From: Gammaproteobacteria bacterium
GTDB taxonomy: Bacteria > Pseudomonadota > Gammaproteobacteria > GRL18
DNA length: 64,000 bases
Direction: 5' to 3'
Assembly: GCA_027012135.1 (NCBI GenBank)
Contig: JALUZF010000142.1
Coordinates: 1-64,000 of the forward strand
Made by a program: the position numbers and the translations under genes. Below, piece after piece: positions 39,527 through 47,999 of the stretch. Position 1 is the first letter of the stretch; the number at the start of each line of letters is the position of its first letter. The notes beneath the pieces are model-generated. The model was not told where the DNA came from, ran no database searches, and was given only the letters and a program-made list of their open reading frames with translations.

Positions 39527-41323
39527 TTAGTCCAGATGCGTTTGAAACCACATTTCCAGTAGTGCCATATGCCAGAGTTTGCTGCCTTTAAGGCGGGTCA
39601 TATTTTCTTTGGCTTCAGGATTTTTTAACAGGCGCTGGATATAGGACTGCTCAAAAACATCCCGTTCTCTACACTTCTGTGAAGTCAGTACATCCGTCAT
39701 CATATCCAGAAATTCACCGCGTACATACTTGAGGGCGGGCATGGGGAAGTAGCCTTTGGGGCGATCGATAACGGCATCGGGAATACGGCCCCGGGCAATA
39801 CTTTTAAGCACGTGTTTACCACCCTGCTGGCCAATTTTATAGTGGCCGGGCATCTGTGCTGCCAGTTCCACCAGAGTATGATCCAGAAACGGCACCCTGG
39901 CTTCCAGGCCCCAGGCCATGGTCATATTATCGACCCGTTTAACGGGATCATCCACAATCAGGGTAGTGACATCCATACGCAGAACCCTGTCCAGAAATTC
40001 ATCGGCATAAGGGGCCGTCAACAGGTCATTAACCAGTTCTGAGGTATAATCCCTGCCGTGAAAACGACTGGTAACGGACTGTAAAAATTCATCATGATGA
40101 CGGTCAAAATAATAAGGAGCAAAGCTGTCCAGTTCGTTATGGCCTTCTTCATAGGCTTTAGCCATTAAGGGATACCAGAAATAACCGGCAAATACTTCAT
40201 CCGCCCCCTGACCGCTCTGTACCACTTTAACTTCTTTAGAAACCCGTTCAGATAATAAGTAAAAAGCCACGGCATCCTGACCGACCATCGGTTCAGCCAT
40301 CTGGGTAATGGCTTCAGGCAGTCGATCCAGTACCTCATGGTTGGGGATCATATATTTGTGGTGCAGCGTGTTATAGCGTTCTACCACCTGATCACTGTAT
40401 TCAAACTCACTGCCCTGTTCATCACCGATATCATTAAAACCGATAGAAAAAGTTCGGATATCCTCGACCCCTGCTTCTGCCAGCAGCGCCACCAGCAGAC
40501 TGGAATCCAGACCGCCGGACAATAATACACCAACCGGCACATCAGCAATGGTCAGACGTTTTTTTACTGCGGACATTAAGGCATCGTGGATGGCCTCAGT
40601 CCATTGTGCTTCGCTCCAGTCAGCCTTAAGCGGATCACGGATGGCTTTCAGATGCCAGTAGCGATGGTATTTCATATTACCGCTGGCATCAATTTTAATG
40701 CTGGTTCCGGGGGCCAGTTTTTTCACCCCCTGTAAAATGGTATCAGGGGCAGGGATCACGGCATGCAGGGTAAACTGATGATGCAGACCAACCGGATTAA
40801 TTTCTTTATTAATGTGACCAGCGGCCAGCAGAGCCTGCATATTGGACGCAAATACAAAACGGTTATCATCCAGGCTGTAATACAGAGGTTTGATGCCCAG
40901 GCGATCCCGGGCGACAAACAGACTGTAATCTCGCAGGTCCAGAATGGCAAAAGCAAACATACCGTGCAGTCGCTCGACGCATTGTTCACCCCATTCGACA
41001 TAGGCTTTAATAATGACTTCTGAATCACCATCCGAAAAAAACTTATAACCTTTTTGAGTCAGCAGTTCTTTTAATTCCGGATAATTGTATATTGTGCCGT
41101 TAAACACCAGCGCCATGTGCAGCTGGTTGTCTACCATGGGCTGATTGGACTTTTCGGACAGATCAATAATAGACAGGCGGCGATGGCCAAGCACCACCGG
41201 GCCTTCATGGAAAATACCTTCATTATCCGGGCCACGCCGCTCCAGCTTTTTAAGCATGGTCTGAACCACATTCAGATCAGGTTTGGAGCCATCAAATTGA
41301 AAATCACCGCAGATTCCGCACAT
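39527..41323 (-). CDS. Asparagine-synthetase-like amidotransferase (N-acetylglutaminylglutamine type, TIGR03104)
   Basis: 598 residues. Class II glutaminase with Cys2 nucleophile (MCGICGDFQFDG) and ATP-pyrophosphatase motif VLLSGGLDSSLLVALLAE. The sequence RRGPDNEGIFHEGPVVLGHRRLSIIDLS and the C-terminal LKGSKLWHMALLEMWFQTHLD resemble the N-acetylglutaminylglutamine amidotransferase subfamily more than housekeeping AsnB; these enzymes make the osmolyte NAGGN. The partner N-acetylglutaminylglutamine synthetase normally lies next to it but is absent here. Plain asparagine synthesis remains possible. Confidence 0.85.
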   Translation of the reverse strand: MCGICGDFQFDGSKPDLNVVQTMLKKLERRGPDNEGIFHEGPVVLGHRRLSIIDLSEKSNQPMVDNQLHMALVFNGTIYNYPELKELLTQKGYKFFSDGDSEVIIKAYVEWGEQCVERLHGMFAFAILDLRDYSLFVARDRLGIKPLYYSLDDNRFVFASNMQALLAAGHINKEINPVGLHHQFTLHAVIPAPDTILQGVKKLAPGTSIKIDASGNMKYHRYWHLKAIRDPLKADWSEAQWTEAIHDALMSAVKKRLTIADVPVGVLLSGGLDSSLLVALLAEAGVEDIRTFSIGFNDIGDEQGSEFEYSDQVVERYNTLHHKYMIPNHEVLDRLPEAITQMAEPMVGQDAVAFYLLSERVSKEVKVVQSGQGADEVFAGYFWYPLMAKAYEEGHNELDSFAPYYFDRHHDEFLQSVTSRFHGRDYTSELVNDLLTAPYADEFLDRVLRMDVTTLIVDDPVKRVDNMTMAWGLEARVPFLDHTLVELAAQMPGHYKIGQQGGKHVLKSIARGRIPDAVIDRPKGYFPMPALKYVRGEFLDMMTDVLTSQKCRERDVFEQSYIQRLLKNPEAKENMTRLKGSKLWHMALLEMWFQTHLD

Positions 41324-41374
41324 AACCGGCTCTGTCCTTATTAAGTTATTTTGTAATTATTCAGTGTACCTACC

Positions 41375-41535
41375 GTGACTGTCTACAGGTGCTGAATTTC
41401 CAGGGACGCTCAAGTACATCCATGTATCGGTTTAGAACTTTTCAAAACTTGTTTTGTAAAAAGTTCTTATCCTAGTGATTGTGAAAACATCCATGTTTTC
41501 AAAACCCTGTAAATCCAGCACCTGTAGACAGTCAC
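41375..41535. repeat. 161-bp structured palindromic element upstream of the amidotransferase gene (element B)
   Basis: Outer arms 41375-41394 and 41516-41535 are a perfect 20-bp inverted repeat; pairing continues inward to 41405/41505 with two mismatches. The core, read on the minus strand, matches element A (12319-12472): GAAAACATGGATGTTTTC, an AAGAAC...GTTCT hairpin and TACATGGATGTA. The outermost arm sequences differ completely between the two copies yet each is self-complementary. Lies between the BON-protein 3' end and the amidotransferase start. Confidence 0.9.
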
Positions 41536-41561
41536 TATAAACTACTTCAATTTATAGTGAC
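41531..41561. repeat. 11-bp perfect hairpin abutting element B
   Basis: GTCACTATAAA pairs with TTTATAGTGAC around a 9-nt loop. Its first five bases are also the last five of the right arm of element B, so the two hairpins compete for GTCAC. Confidence 0.8.
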
Positions 41562-41589
41562 TAATCACAATGTTTTTTTAGTGAATGCT

Positions 41590-42087
41590 CTATTCATCAG
41601 TCGCTGGCCGCAGCTGAATAACCACCAGTTTTGAAATCACTCTTGAAACGCCCCGGGTACTTTTTGCCAGAGCAATGGCTTTTACAGCGCTTTCTTCTGA
41701 ATTAACACTACCCATTAAGGTGACCACACCGGCATTAACTTCAATGCCAATATCATCCCTTTTGACCACTGGATCTTCGGAGTATTTTTTGCTGATCATG
41801 ACATTAATTTTTGCATCGGCTTCTGCCGTACTTGCCGCCACGACAGGTTCATAAACTGCCTTGTCCTTATACGCCTGCTGCTCTTTAAGTCTCTGCTCCC
41901 TGGCTTCTTTTTCTTCCTGTGCCCTGATTTCTTCATTGGAATCCACACCGGGTACCCAGTCAGTGGCATCACGTACGGTACTGCAGGCTGACAGCAGTGC
42001 AAAACTCAGTACCAGACCCAGAGCAGCACCCAGTTTTATTAAGCGGGTATTCAATACCAAGGTATTTGTCAAAAAGTGTGTATTCAT
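41590..42087 (-). CDS. BON-domain lipoprotein
   Basis: 165 residues from ATG 42087 (a TTG at 42117 would add ten residues). Lipoprotein signal with lipobox LLSAC, then a charged helical linker rich in Glu/Lys (EEIRAQEEKEAREQRLKEQQAYKDK), then one BON domain (AEADAKINVMISKKYSED..VEVNAGVVTLMGSVNSEESAVKAIALAKSTRGVSRVISKLVV). BON domains are thought to bind membranes in osmotic-stress proteins such as OsmY and DolP. Downstream of the hydantoinase B gene by 50 bp. Confidence 0.88.
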   Translation of the reverse strand: MNTHFLTNTLVLNTRLIKLGAALGLVLSFALLSACSTVRDATDWVPGVDSNEEIRAQEEKEAREQRLKEQQAYKDKAVYEPVVAASTAEADAKINVMISKKYSEDPVVKRDDIGIEVNAGVVTLMGSVNSEESAVKAIALAKSTRGVSRVISKLVVIQLRPATDE

Positions 42088-42137
42088 AAAACGCTTTTTC
42101 CTTATTGTTATAGCCAATTATCAGGGTTGAATTCAGA

Positions 42138-43694
42138 TTATTCTGTATGTTTCCCCCAGCCGCCTCCGCCAGGGGTTTTTATAGTCAGTTTCTGTCCAGC
42201 CCGGGCTGTTAATGATACCTTGCCGGGCAGGGCTTTGTCATCCAGCAGGTTTTCTCCGGCTCTGCCCGCCAGACCACCGGCCAGCCCCCAGGGGCTGTGA
42301 CGTCGTCTTTCAGTGAGCAAAGTAACCTGGGTTTCCTGTAAAAATTCCAGTTCGCGGATCAGGCCCATCCCGCCCTGATGATAACCCTCACCGCCAGAAC
42401 CTTCCCGCAGGCTATATTGACTGATCCTCAGGGGGTAGTGATGTTCCAGTGATTCTATGGGGGTATTGAGAGTATTGGTCATATGTGCCTGTACCCCACT
42501 CTGACCATTAAATACTTTCCCGGCTCCCAGGCCGCCGCCGATGGTTTCATAGTAATCCCAGTGCTGCTCACTGCTGCGGCTGCCCATGGCGATATTATTC
42601 ATGGTACCGTAACTGGCTGCCGGTATTCGCGCCTGCAGTTCATCAATCTGGGCCAGTGCCCCAAGGATCACATCGACTACCCGGGTAGAGGTTTCCACAT
42701 TACCTGCAGTCACGGCAGCAGGATACTGAGCATTAAGCAGGCAGCCCTCTGGTGCAGAAATATCAATCATCCTGAAACTGCCTGCACAGGCCGGCGTCTG
42801 CGCCGGCATCAGACAGCGAAACACATAGTATACCGCCGCAGCCGCTACTGATAAGGGGCAGTTAATATTTCCCCTGACCTGTGCAGCCGTGCCGGTAAAA
42901 TCCACCTTAATTGAATGCTCTCTGGCTTCCAGACTAACCGCTATTTTAATGTTCTGATGGCCGGTACCGTCATCATCAAGATAGTCTTCAAATCGATACA
43001 CTCCGTCCGGGATCTGCTCCAGGGTGGATTGGGCCAGCCGCTCACCGTAATCATTAAGATGCATCAGGGCTGAACTGAAATTCTGCTCTCCCTGCTGCTT
43101 AATTAAATCACCCAGACGTAAAACCCCGGTCTGGTTAGCACTGATCTGAGCCAGAAAATCCCCTTTTGAAGCATCAGGACGGCTCATATTAGCCGTGATA
43201 TCCGCCATTATATGCTCCTCCACCATCCCGTTCTGTACCAGCAGTAGCGGAGAAATAATCACACCCTCTTCTTCCAGTGAGGTTGACAGGGGCATTGAAC
43301 CGGGGGTGTCAGCACCAATATCGGCATGATGCGCCCGGTTAACCACAAAGGCCGCCGGCTTCTGACTGTGTTGCTCAGGAAAAACCGGGGCAATCATGGT
43401 AACATCCGGTAAATGCGTTCCGCCCAGGTAAGGGTTATTGAGCACCAGCATATCCCCTTCGGACCAGTCCCGGGAATTAACAATATCGGCCATGGCATAA
43501 GCCATACTGCCCAGATGAACCGGAATATGGGCCGCCTGGGCACAGAGCTCTCCTCGGGCATCAAATACCGCACAGGAATAATCCAGTCGATCCTTAATGT
43601 TTGGAGAAAAGGCACTGCGTCTCAGAACAGCACCCATTTCTTCACAAATGGATTCTATACGGCTGACAAAAATGCTTAGTTCAATGGCGTTCAT
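42138..43694 (-). CDS. Hydantoinase B/oxoprolinase family protein (HyuB type)
   Basis: 518 residues. The family opening IELSIFVSRIESICEEMGAVLRRSAFSPNIKDRLDYSCAVFD, then HIPVHLGSMAYAM and NRAHHADIGADTPGSMP, and the Gly-rich C-terminus GQKLTIKTPGGGGWG are diagnostic. HyuB normally pairs with an ATP-dependent HyuA subunit to hydrolyse hydantoins or 5-oxoproline. No hyuA lies on either side, so the partner must be unlinked or the protein acts alone. Divergent from sodB. Confidence 0.93.
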   Translation of the reverse strand: MNAIELSIFVSRIESICEEMGAVLRRSAFSPNIKDRLDYSCAVFDARGELCAQAAHIPVHLGSMAYAMADIVNSRDWSEGDMLVLNNPYLGGTHLPDVTMIAPVFPEQHSQKPAAFVVNRAHHADIGADTPGSMPLSTSLEEEGVIISPLLLVQNGMVEEHIMADITANMSRPDASKGDFLAQISANQTGVLRLGDLIKQQGEQNFSSALMHLNDYGERLAQSTLEQIPDGVYRFEDYLDDDGTGHQNIKIAVSLEAREHSIKVDFTGTAAQVRGNINCPLSVAAAAVYYVFRCLMPAQTPACAGSFRMIDISAPEGCLLNAQYPAAVTAGNVETSTRVVDVILGALAQIDELQARIPAASYGTMNNIAMGSRSSEQHWDYYETIGGGLGAGKVFNGQSGVQAHMTNTLNTPIESLEHHYPLRISQYSLREGSGGEGYHQGGMGLIRELEFLQETQVTLLTERRRHSPWGLAGGLAGRAGENLLDDKALPGKVSLTARAGQKLTIKTPGGGGWGKHTE

Positions 43695-43963
43695 TAAGAG
43701 CAGGTTTCAGGTTTTAGGGGGTTAGATTGATATTTATCGAGGTATTTTACATGATTTAGGCTTAGTGGAGTGCTTATTTTGTGCAAAAAGTTAAATAACC
43801 CACTATTTTACTCTGTTATTTCTTTGAAAAAAGAGTTATACTCTGACACACAAACAGATTAGTTAATCATTTCACTGATTGAGTCTGACTTTAGAGAAGC
43901 GGTATAAAGACCACTCAATTGGTACAAGCAATATTTAACATTACCTACAAAACGGAGCACAAC

Positions 43964-44539
43964 ATGGCTTTTGAATTACCACCATTACCTTATGCAAAAA
44001 ATGCACTGGAACCCCATATTTCTGAAGAAACTCTGGAATATCACTACGGTAAGCACCACAACACTTATGTAGTTAATCTGAACAACCTGATTGCCGGTAC
44101 TGACTTTGAAAATCAGTCTCTGGAAGACATTATCAAGAATTCTGATGGTGGCATTTTTAACAATGCAGCTCAGGTCTGGAATCACACATTCTACTGGAAC
44201 TGCCTGAGCCCTAATGGCGGTGGTGAACCTACAGGTGCTTTAGCTGATGCTATTAATGCCAAATTCGGTTCATTCGAAGAGTTCAGGAAAGATTTCAGCG
44301 ACGCCTGTGTCACTAACTTCGGATCCGGCTGGACATGGCTGGTTAAAAACGGCTCTGGAGAACTGGAAATTGTTAAAACTTCCAATGCCGGCTGTCCTTT
44401 AACTGACGGTCTGACACCTCTGATGACCTGTGATGTATGGGAACATGCTTACTACATTGATTACCGTAATGCCCGCCCAAGTTATGTGGAAGCGTTCTGG
44501 AATCTGGTTAACTGGGATTTTGTTGCCAGCAACCTATAA
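43964..44539 (+). CDS. sodB: Iron superoxide dismutase
   Basis: 191 residues from ATG 43964, chosen for the GGAG about 7 nt upstream and the family-typical [10 protein letters not shown] start; an in-frame upstream codon at 43919 adds 15 residues that family members lack. Metal ligands are in [20 protein letters not shown] and [14 protein letters not shown]. The [22 protein letters not shown] pattern points to the iron class. Cytosolic. Followed by an intrinsic terminator. Confidence 0.97.
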   Translation: MAFELPPLPYAKNALEPHISEETLEYHYGKHHNTYVVNLNNLIAGTDFENQSLEDIIKNSDGGIFNNAAQVWNHTFYWNCLSPNGGGEPTGALADAINAKFGSFEEFRKDFSDACVTNFGSGWTWLVKNGSGELEIVKTSNAGCPLTDGLTPLMTCDVWEHAYYIDYRNARPSYVEAFWNLVNWDFVASNL

Positions 44540-44562
44540 GCTCAAGGCTGTTTTTTAGCCTG

Positions 44563-44594
44563 AAAATGTGATGGGTTTACTCCCATCACATTTT
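44563..44594 (+). terminator. Intrinsic terminator of sodB
   Basis: Perfect 13-bp stem AAAATGTGATGGG with loop TTTACT, 23 bp past the stop. The T-run is only the TTTT that closes the stem, so strength is uncertain. Confidence 0.65.
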
Positions 44595-44652
44595 GCTCAG
44601 TGTGCTATAGTTATATCAGGTGTTTCTGTACAGGTATAACTCAGGTATAGCT

Positions 44653-45570
44653 ATGGCAAACTACAATCTTATCTTTCAGGGTGAAATCATTGCAGGCTCC
44701 TCCTTAGAGGAAGTCAAAGCCAATGTAGCCCGACTCTTTAAAGCCGATGCAGCCAAAACAGCCGCACTGTTCTCCGGCAAAACCATTATTATCAAACGCA
44801 ACCTCGATTCAGACTCTGTCAGAAAATATCTGGCCATACTAAAAAAAGCCGGTGCAGTAGTCAAAGCCGTTAAAATTGAAACACAGTTTTCCCCTGATGC
44901 TGTCGAGCAGAAAACAGAGCCTGCCCATACACCTGAGCCATCCCGGGAAGCAACACCTGCTCCACCTTCCGAGCAACTGTCTTCTTCTAAACCTTCTACT
45001 AAACTCAGCTCCGGACTGGCCTCTTTGATAAGCTACAATCAAACTGTCAGGAACGATGATGCAGAAGACATAACGGAAGAAGAAGGTCTGCAACTGGCGC
45101 CATTAGGCTCCTATATACCCAATCTGCACAATGATAATGAAACTATTATTATCCCTGACCTCAGCCATTTAACCATGTCAGAGGCTGAAAGCGGTTCTCT
45201 GGAAGAATTCGCTCAAAAAACTGAACCTGCTGCACTGCCGGATATCAGTGAACTGAGTATGAGTGCAGCCAATGAGGGTTCCCTGGAAGAATTTGCCGTC
45301 CGACCTGAACCGGTGTCATTACCGGATACCAGTATGCTGGATATTGCGGAACTGGACGATATTCCACTGTCTTCTGAAAGCACAAAAACAGCACCAGTTC
45401 CTGTTCCCGATGTCTCACAGTTATCCATGTCTGAAGCACAGAAGGGTTCTCTGGAAGGCCTCGAGCAGAAACCTGAGCCGGCAGAGATACCTGATGTCAG
45501 CCATTTAAGTATGGAAGAACCCGAAACAGAAAAGATACAGGGAAAAGCGGTATTTCAGATTGGAGATTAA
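44653..45570 (+). CDS. Cytoplasmic protein with 28-residue PDxSxLSM repeats
   Basis: 305 residues from ATG 44653 (AGG upstream; the ATG at 44620 would add 11 residues). The N-terminal 75 residues (YNLIFQGEIIAGSSLEEVKANVARLFKADAAKTAALFSGKT split over two helices) are a small alpha/beta domain also seen at the start of various gammaproteobacterial proteins. A Pro/Ser-rich linker follows. From 45154 there are four full 28-residue repeats and a partial fifth, consensus PDxSxLSMSEAxxGSLEEFxxKPEP. Strongly acidic, no membrane segment. Function unknown; a scaffold for the adjacent FHA protein is a guess. Confidence 0.8.
   Translation: MANYNLIFQGEIIAGSSLEEVKANVARLFKADAAKTAALFSGKTIIIKRNLDSDSVRKYLAILKKAGAVVKAVKIETQFSPDAVEQKTEPAHTPEPSREATPAPPSEQLSSSKPSTKLSSGLASLISYNQTVRNDDAEDITEEEGLQLAPLGSYIPNLHNDNETIIIPDLSHLTMSEAESGSLEEFAQKTEPAALPDISELSMSAANEGSLEEFAVRPEPVSLPDTSMLDIAELDDIPLSSESTKTAPVPVPDVSQLSMSEAQKGSLEGLEQKPEPAEIPDVSHLSMEEPETEKIQGKAVFQIGD
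45154..45534 (+). repeat. 84-bp coding tandem repeats (28 residues, 4.5 copies)
   Basis: Units begin at 45154, 45238, 45322, 45406 and 45490 (each CC-G/T/C-GA-T/C, Pro-Asp). Each is exactly 28 codons. The third is the most diverged (PDTSMLDIAELDDIP). Spacing is strict although DNA identity is moderate, so the periodicity is selected at protein level. Confidence 0.9.
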
Positions 45571-45629
45571 AAAACACCCAGAGTAGGCATAGTCCTATAA
45601 TTTAATTTTTTATTAAGCGCTGAATTCAG

Positions 45630-45635
45630 TATAAT
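45630..45635 (+). promoter_or_regulatory. Candidate -10 box for the FHA gene
   Basis: Consensus TATAAT 161 bp before the GTG start at 45797. The -35 region (TTTTTA) is poor. Confidence 0.3.
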
Positions 45636-45700
45636 CAGTTTTATAAAGATTATAAATTTTAGATTACTGTTCAGCACAAACTGAAGTACATTAGAGTAAC

Positions 45701-45740
45701 TACCTGCAGGCAGTCACGATCAAACATACTGAATAGTGAC
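45701..45740. repeat. Possible remnant of element B right end
   Basis: TACCTGCAGGCAGTCAC resembles the right arm of element B (CACCTGTAGACAGTCAC), and AGTGAC recurs downstream as in the hairpin abutting element B. No left arm or ATGGAT core is present. Confidence 0.4.
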
Positions 45741-45796
45741 AATTTAAATTAAAAAATTATTAATAAGAAAAATTTTACCAGAAAAAGGGATATTCC

Positions 45797-46078
45797 GTGG
45801 GATTACTCAGGATACAGCTTGGTACACACGAGTATAAGGACTACAAGCTGGAAAAAGGCACCACCGCTATCGGTCGTCAGGAAGGCAATGATATTGTCAT
45901 CAATGATCTGGCAGTTTCTAAAAAACATGCCCGCATTAACCGGGAAGCCAGTTATTTTTTAACCGACCTGCGCAGTTCCAACGGCACCTATATCAATGGT
46001 AAGAAAATACTGCACAGTAAACTATCCGATGGTGATATTATTTATTTTGCCGGTATTCAGGCGACCTTTTATAGCTGA
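45797..46078 (+). CDS. Stand-alone FHA-domain protein
   Basis: 93 residues, GTG start preceded by AAGGGA. The whole protein is one forkhead-associated domain: TAIGRQEGNDIVI, SKKHARINRE and LRSSNGTYINGKKI contain the conserved Gly-Arg, Ser-x-x-His and Asn-Gly residues that bind phosphothreonine. No other domain or signal peptide. It would act as a phosphopeptide adaptor; no Ser/Thr kinase is seen in the window, so the partner is unknown. Confidence 0.9.
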   Translation: MGLLRIQLGTHEYKDYKLEKGTTAIGRQEGNDIVINDLAVSKKHARINREASYFLTDLRSSNGTYINGKKILHSKLSDGDIIYFAGIQATFYS

Positions 46079-46082
46079 AGCA

Positions 46083-46370
46083 TTAAGGCTTTTCTTCCAC
46101 CAGGCCATTGCGCTGCAGTACCTTATAAATTTTTTTACTGGTTCTGGCCATCCGGTTAATATCACCAAAATCAGGTGTCTCTCCGGCTTTCAGGCGATAC
46201 TCCCAGTCCTGTAGCTCAGTATCCAGATATTCCAGCAGTTTTTGTGAACAGCCATTGCATTGTCCGGAACATAAATTGGCTTCCGGCAGATCAAACGGCA
46301 TGGCCATTCTTACCTGTGCAATCAATAACCGCATGGCCGTTGGCCTGTCCGGCTTTTTATCAGAATTCAT
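46083..46370 (-). CDS. Small conserved protein with CxxxCxxC cluster
   Basis: 95 residues, not recognised. N-terminal basic segment, then LCSGQCNGCSQKLLEYLDTELQDWEYRL with a CSGQCNGC cluster that could bind metal, then a helical C-terminus (FGDINRMARTSKKIYKVLQRNGL). Soluble. Starts 15 bp downstream of the alpha/beta-hydrolase stop on the same strand, so likely co-transcribed. Confidence 0.75.
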   Translation of the reverse strand: MNSDKKPDRPTAMRLLIAQVRMAMPFDLPEANLCSGQCNGCSQKLLEYLDTELQDWEYRLKAGETPDFGDINRMARTSKKIYKVLQRNGLVEEKP

Positions 46371-46385
46371 ATCGCTATAAATACG

Positions 46386-47165
46386 TTAACTTAAATAAGG
46401 CTTAATTAAAGTCATAAACAGTTCCGGCTGCTCCGCATGCAGCCAGTGTCCGGCATTTTTTATGCTTGAAAAAGAGGCCAGGGGAAACAGCTGCCGGGTT
46501 TGGGCATGATAGTCCCGACTCAGGTAATCTGACTGGCCGCCCCCGACAAACAATACCCGTTTTTCAAAGGGTTTAATATTTCCGGTATCGGGAAAACCGG
46601 TAATATCCTTAATGTTTTTTTTAATCACCTCAAGATTCAGGCGCCATTGATAATGACCTTTTTTTAATTGCAGATTCTGCAGTAGAAACTGCCGCAAATC
46701 CCGCTCTGACAGATACTCTGATAAATACTGATCCGCTTCTCTGCGACTGCTGATCCGCTCCAGCGGTACCGCAGCAAAGGCATCGAGTACTGTTGAAAAA
46801 TCATGTTGATAGTTTACCGGTGCTATATCCACTACCACCAGTTTCTGTACCCGCTGAGGCTGAGTCAGAGCCAGCCACATAGCCACCTTGCCGCCCATAC
46901 TATGGGCAATAAAGCGGGCTTCACTAATATGCTTATGCACCATAAATTCAGCAATATCTTCAGCCATGGCCGGATAGGTCATAATATCTGAATGGGAGGA
47001 TTTACCATGATTGCGCAGATCCAGTGCATAGACAGCGGAGGTTTCAGCCAGCACTCTGGCTATCGGATGCCAGTTGCGACTGCTGCCGAACAGGCCATGC
47101 AGTATAATAATCGGGGTGCCATGTTCTTCCCGGACGGCTTCGTAGTGACTGGCGGCAAGCTGCAT
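46386..47165 (-). CDS. Alpha/beta-fold esterase of the YbfF type
   Basis: 259 residues. Oxyanion region ILHGLFGSSRNWHPIARVLAE; Asp-rich DLRNHGKSSHS; nucleophile elbow FIAHSMGGKVAMW with the Ser; catalytic His in IKNAGHWLHAEQPE. These match YbfF, an esterase active on short acyl-CoA and palmitoyl esters. Soluble, no signal peptide. Follows the DUF3581 gene by 20 bp. Confidence 0.92.
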   Translation of the reverse strand: MQLAASHYEAVREEHGTPIIILHGLFGSSRNWHPIARVLAETSAVYALDLRNHGKSSHSDIMTYPAMAEDIAEFMVHKHISEARFIAHSMGGKVAMWLALTQPQRVQKLVVVDIAPVNYQHDFSTVLDAFAAVPLERISSRREADQYLSEYLSERDLRQFLLQNLQLKKGHYQWRLNLEVIKKNIKDITGFPDTGNIKPFEKRVLFVGGGQSDYLSRDYHAQTRQLFPLASFSSIKNAGHWLHAEQPELFMTLIKPYLS

Positions 47166-47185
47166 AATCCGGACTCAAATCACGC

Positions 47186-47896
47186 TTACTGGATCTGAAA
47201 ATTACTCTTGCGCTGATCATAAGCCTGAATCACTTCATCCAGGGCTTTCTGCTCATAATCTCTAAGGCCACTGAGCAACATATTTTTGGCACCATGACCC
47301 ATTTCTTCGCCATTGGCAAGTATACTGAACTCCAGTCTGACTTCTCCTTTCTTACCATTTTTCTCTAAAATGGAATTAGTCAGTTTTAGTTCAATATTGT
47401 CACCGGACAGCCTGTCCAGGGTAATTTCCATATTTTTATAAATCACCAGGGGGCGGGCTGGATTAATCATCACCCCTTCCTCCTGCATTAAAGGCACCAG
47501 AATATGCGGAAAGGTCTGACCGGAAAACTGTACATATTGTTCTGATAACTGGGCAATAAAATCACTGTCCTGAGTCATATCACCGGAAGTAATAACCTGC
47601 ATAAAGGCTTTATCACTCTCATCCTGCAGCACATAGTGGTTGGGCTCATTGTTTGAAAAAAACAGACTGTTGGAATCCCCTACCATACCGGAAAATTCAA
47701 ACTTCATGCTCTGGTAAACACCCTGCTCAGCCAGAAAAACTGAAAATAATAAGTCGCCGGGAACACAGAAACGCTTATTGTCTTCATCATGAATAGGATT
47801 AAAATCACCTGCAACCGCTTTGGCAAAAGTGCTGGCCTGAGTGCGGGTAAAACTAATTCGTTTATTATCTGAATTAAAATAATGATTAATATTCAT
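47186..47896 (-). CDS. DUF3581 family protein
   Basis: 236 residues, uncharacterised. N-terminal RTQASTFAKAVAGDFNPIHDEDNKRFCVPGDLLFSVFLAEQGVYQSMKFEF recalls the hot-dog (MaoC-like) hydratase fold, particularly GDFNPIHDED, but the full family is known only as DUF3581. Restricted to gammaproteobacteria as far as I know. Encoded before the YbfF-type esterase. Confidence 0.85.
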   Translation of the reverse strand: MNINHYFNSDNKRISFTRTQASTFAKAVAGDFNPIHDEDNKRFCVPGDLLFSVFLAEQGVYQSMKFEFSGMVGDSNSLFFSNNEPNHYVLQDESDKAFMQVITSGDMTQDSDFIAQLSEQYVQFSGQTFPHILVPLMQEEGVMINPARPLVIYKNMEITLDRLSGDNIELKLTNSILEKNGKKGEVRLEFSILANGEEMGHGAKNMLLSGLRDYEQKALDEVIQAYDQRKSNFQIQ

Positions 47897-47999
47897 AATG
47901 ATTGACTGATATTTCCATTGATTATTTAGGCTTAGCTTTTAATTGGCTTTTAATTTTACCACTGATTGGTTTTTAGTGCCTATAACTATTTACACATAC

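Noticed and set aside
43837-43842. TATACT as a sodB promoter -10
   Set aside because: Position fits, but no -35 or extended -10 supports it.
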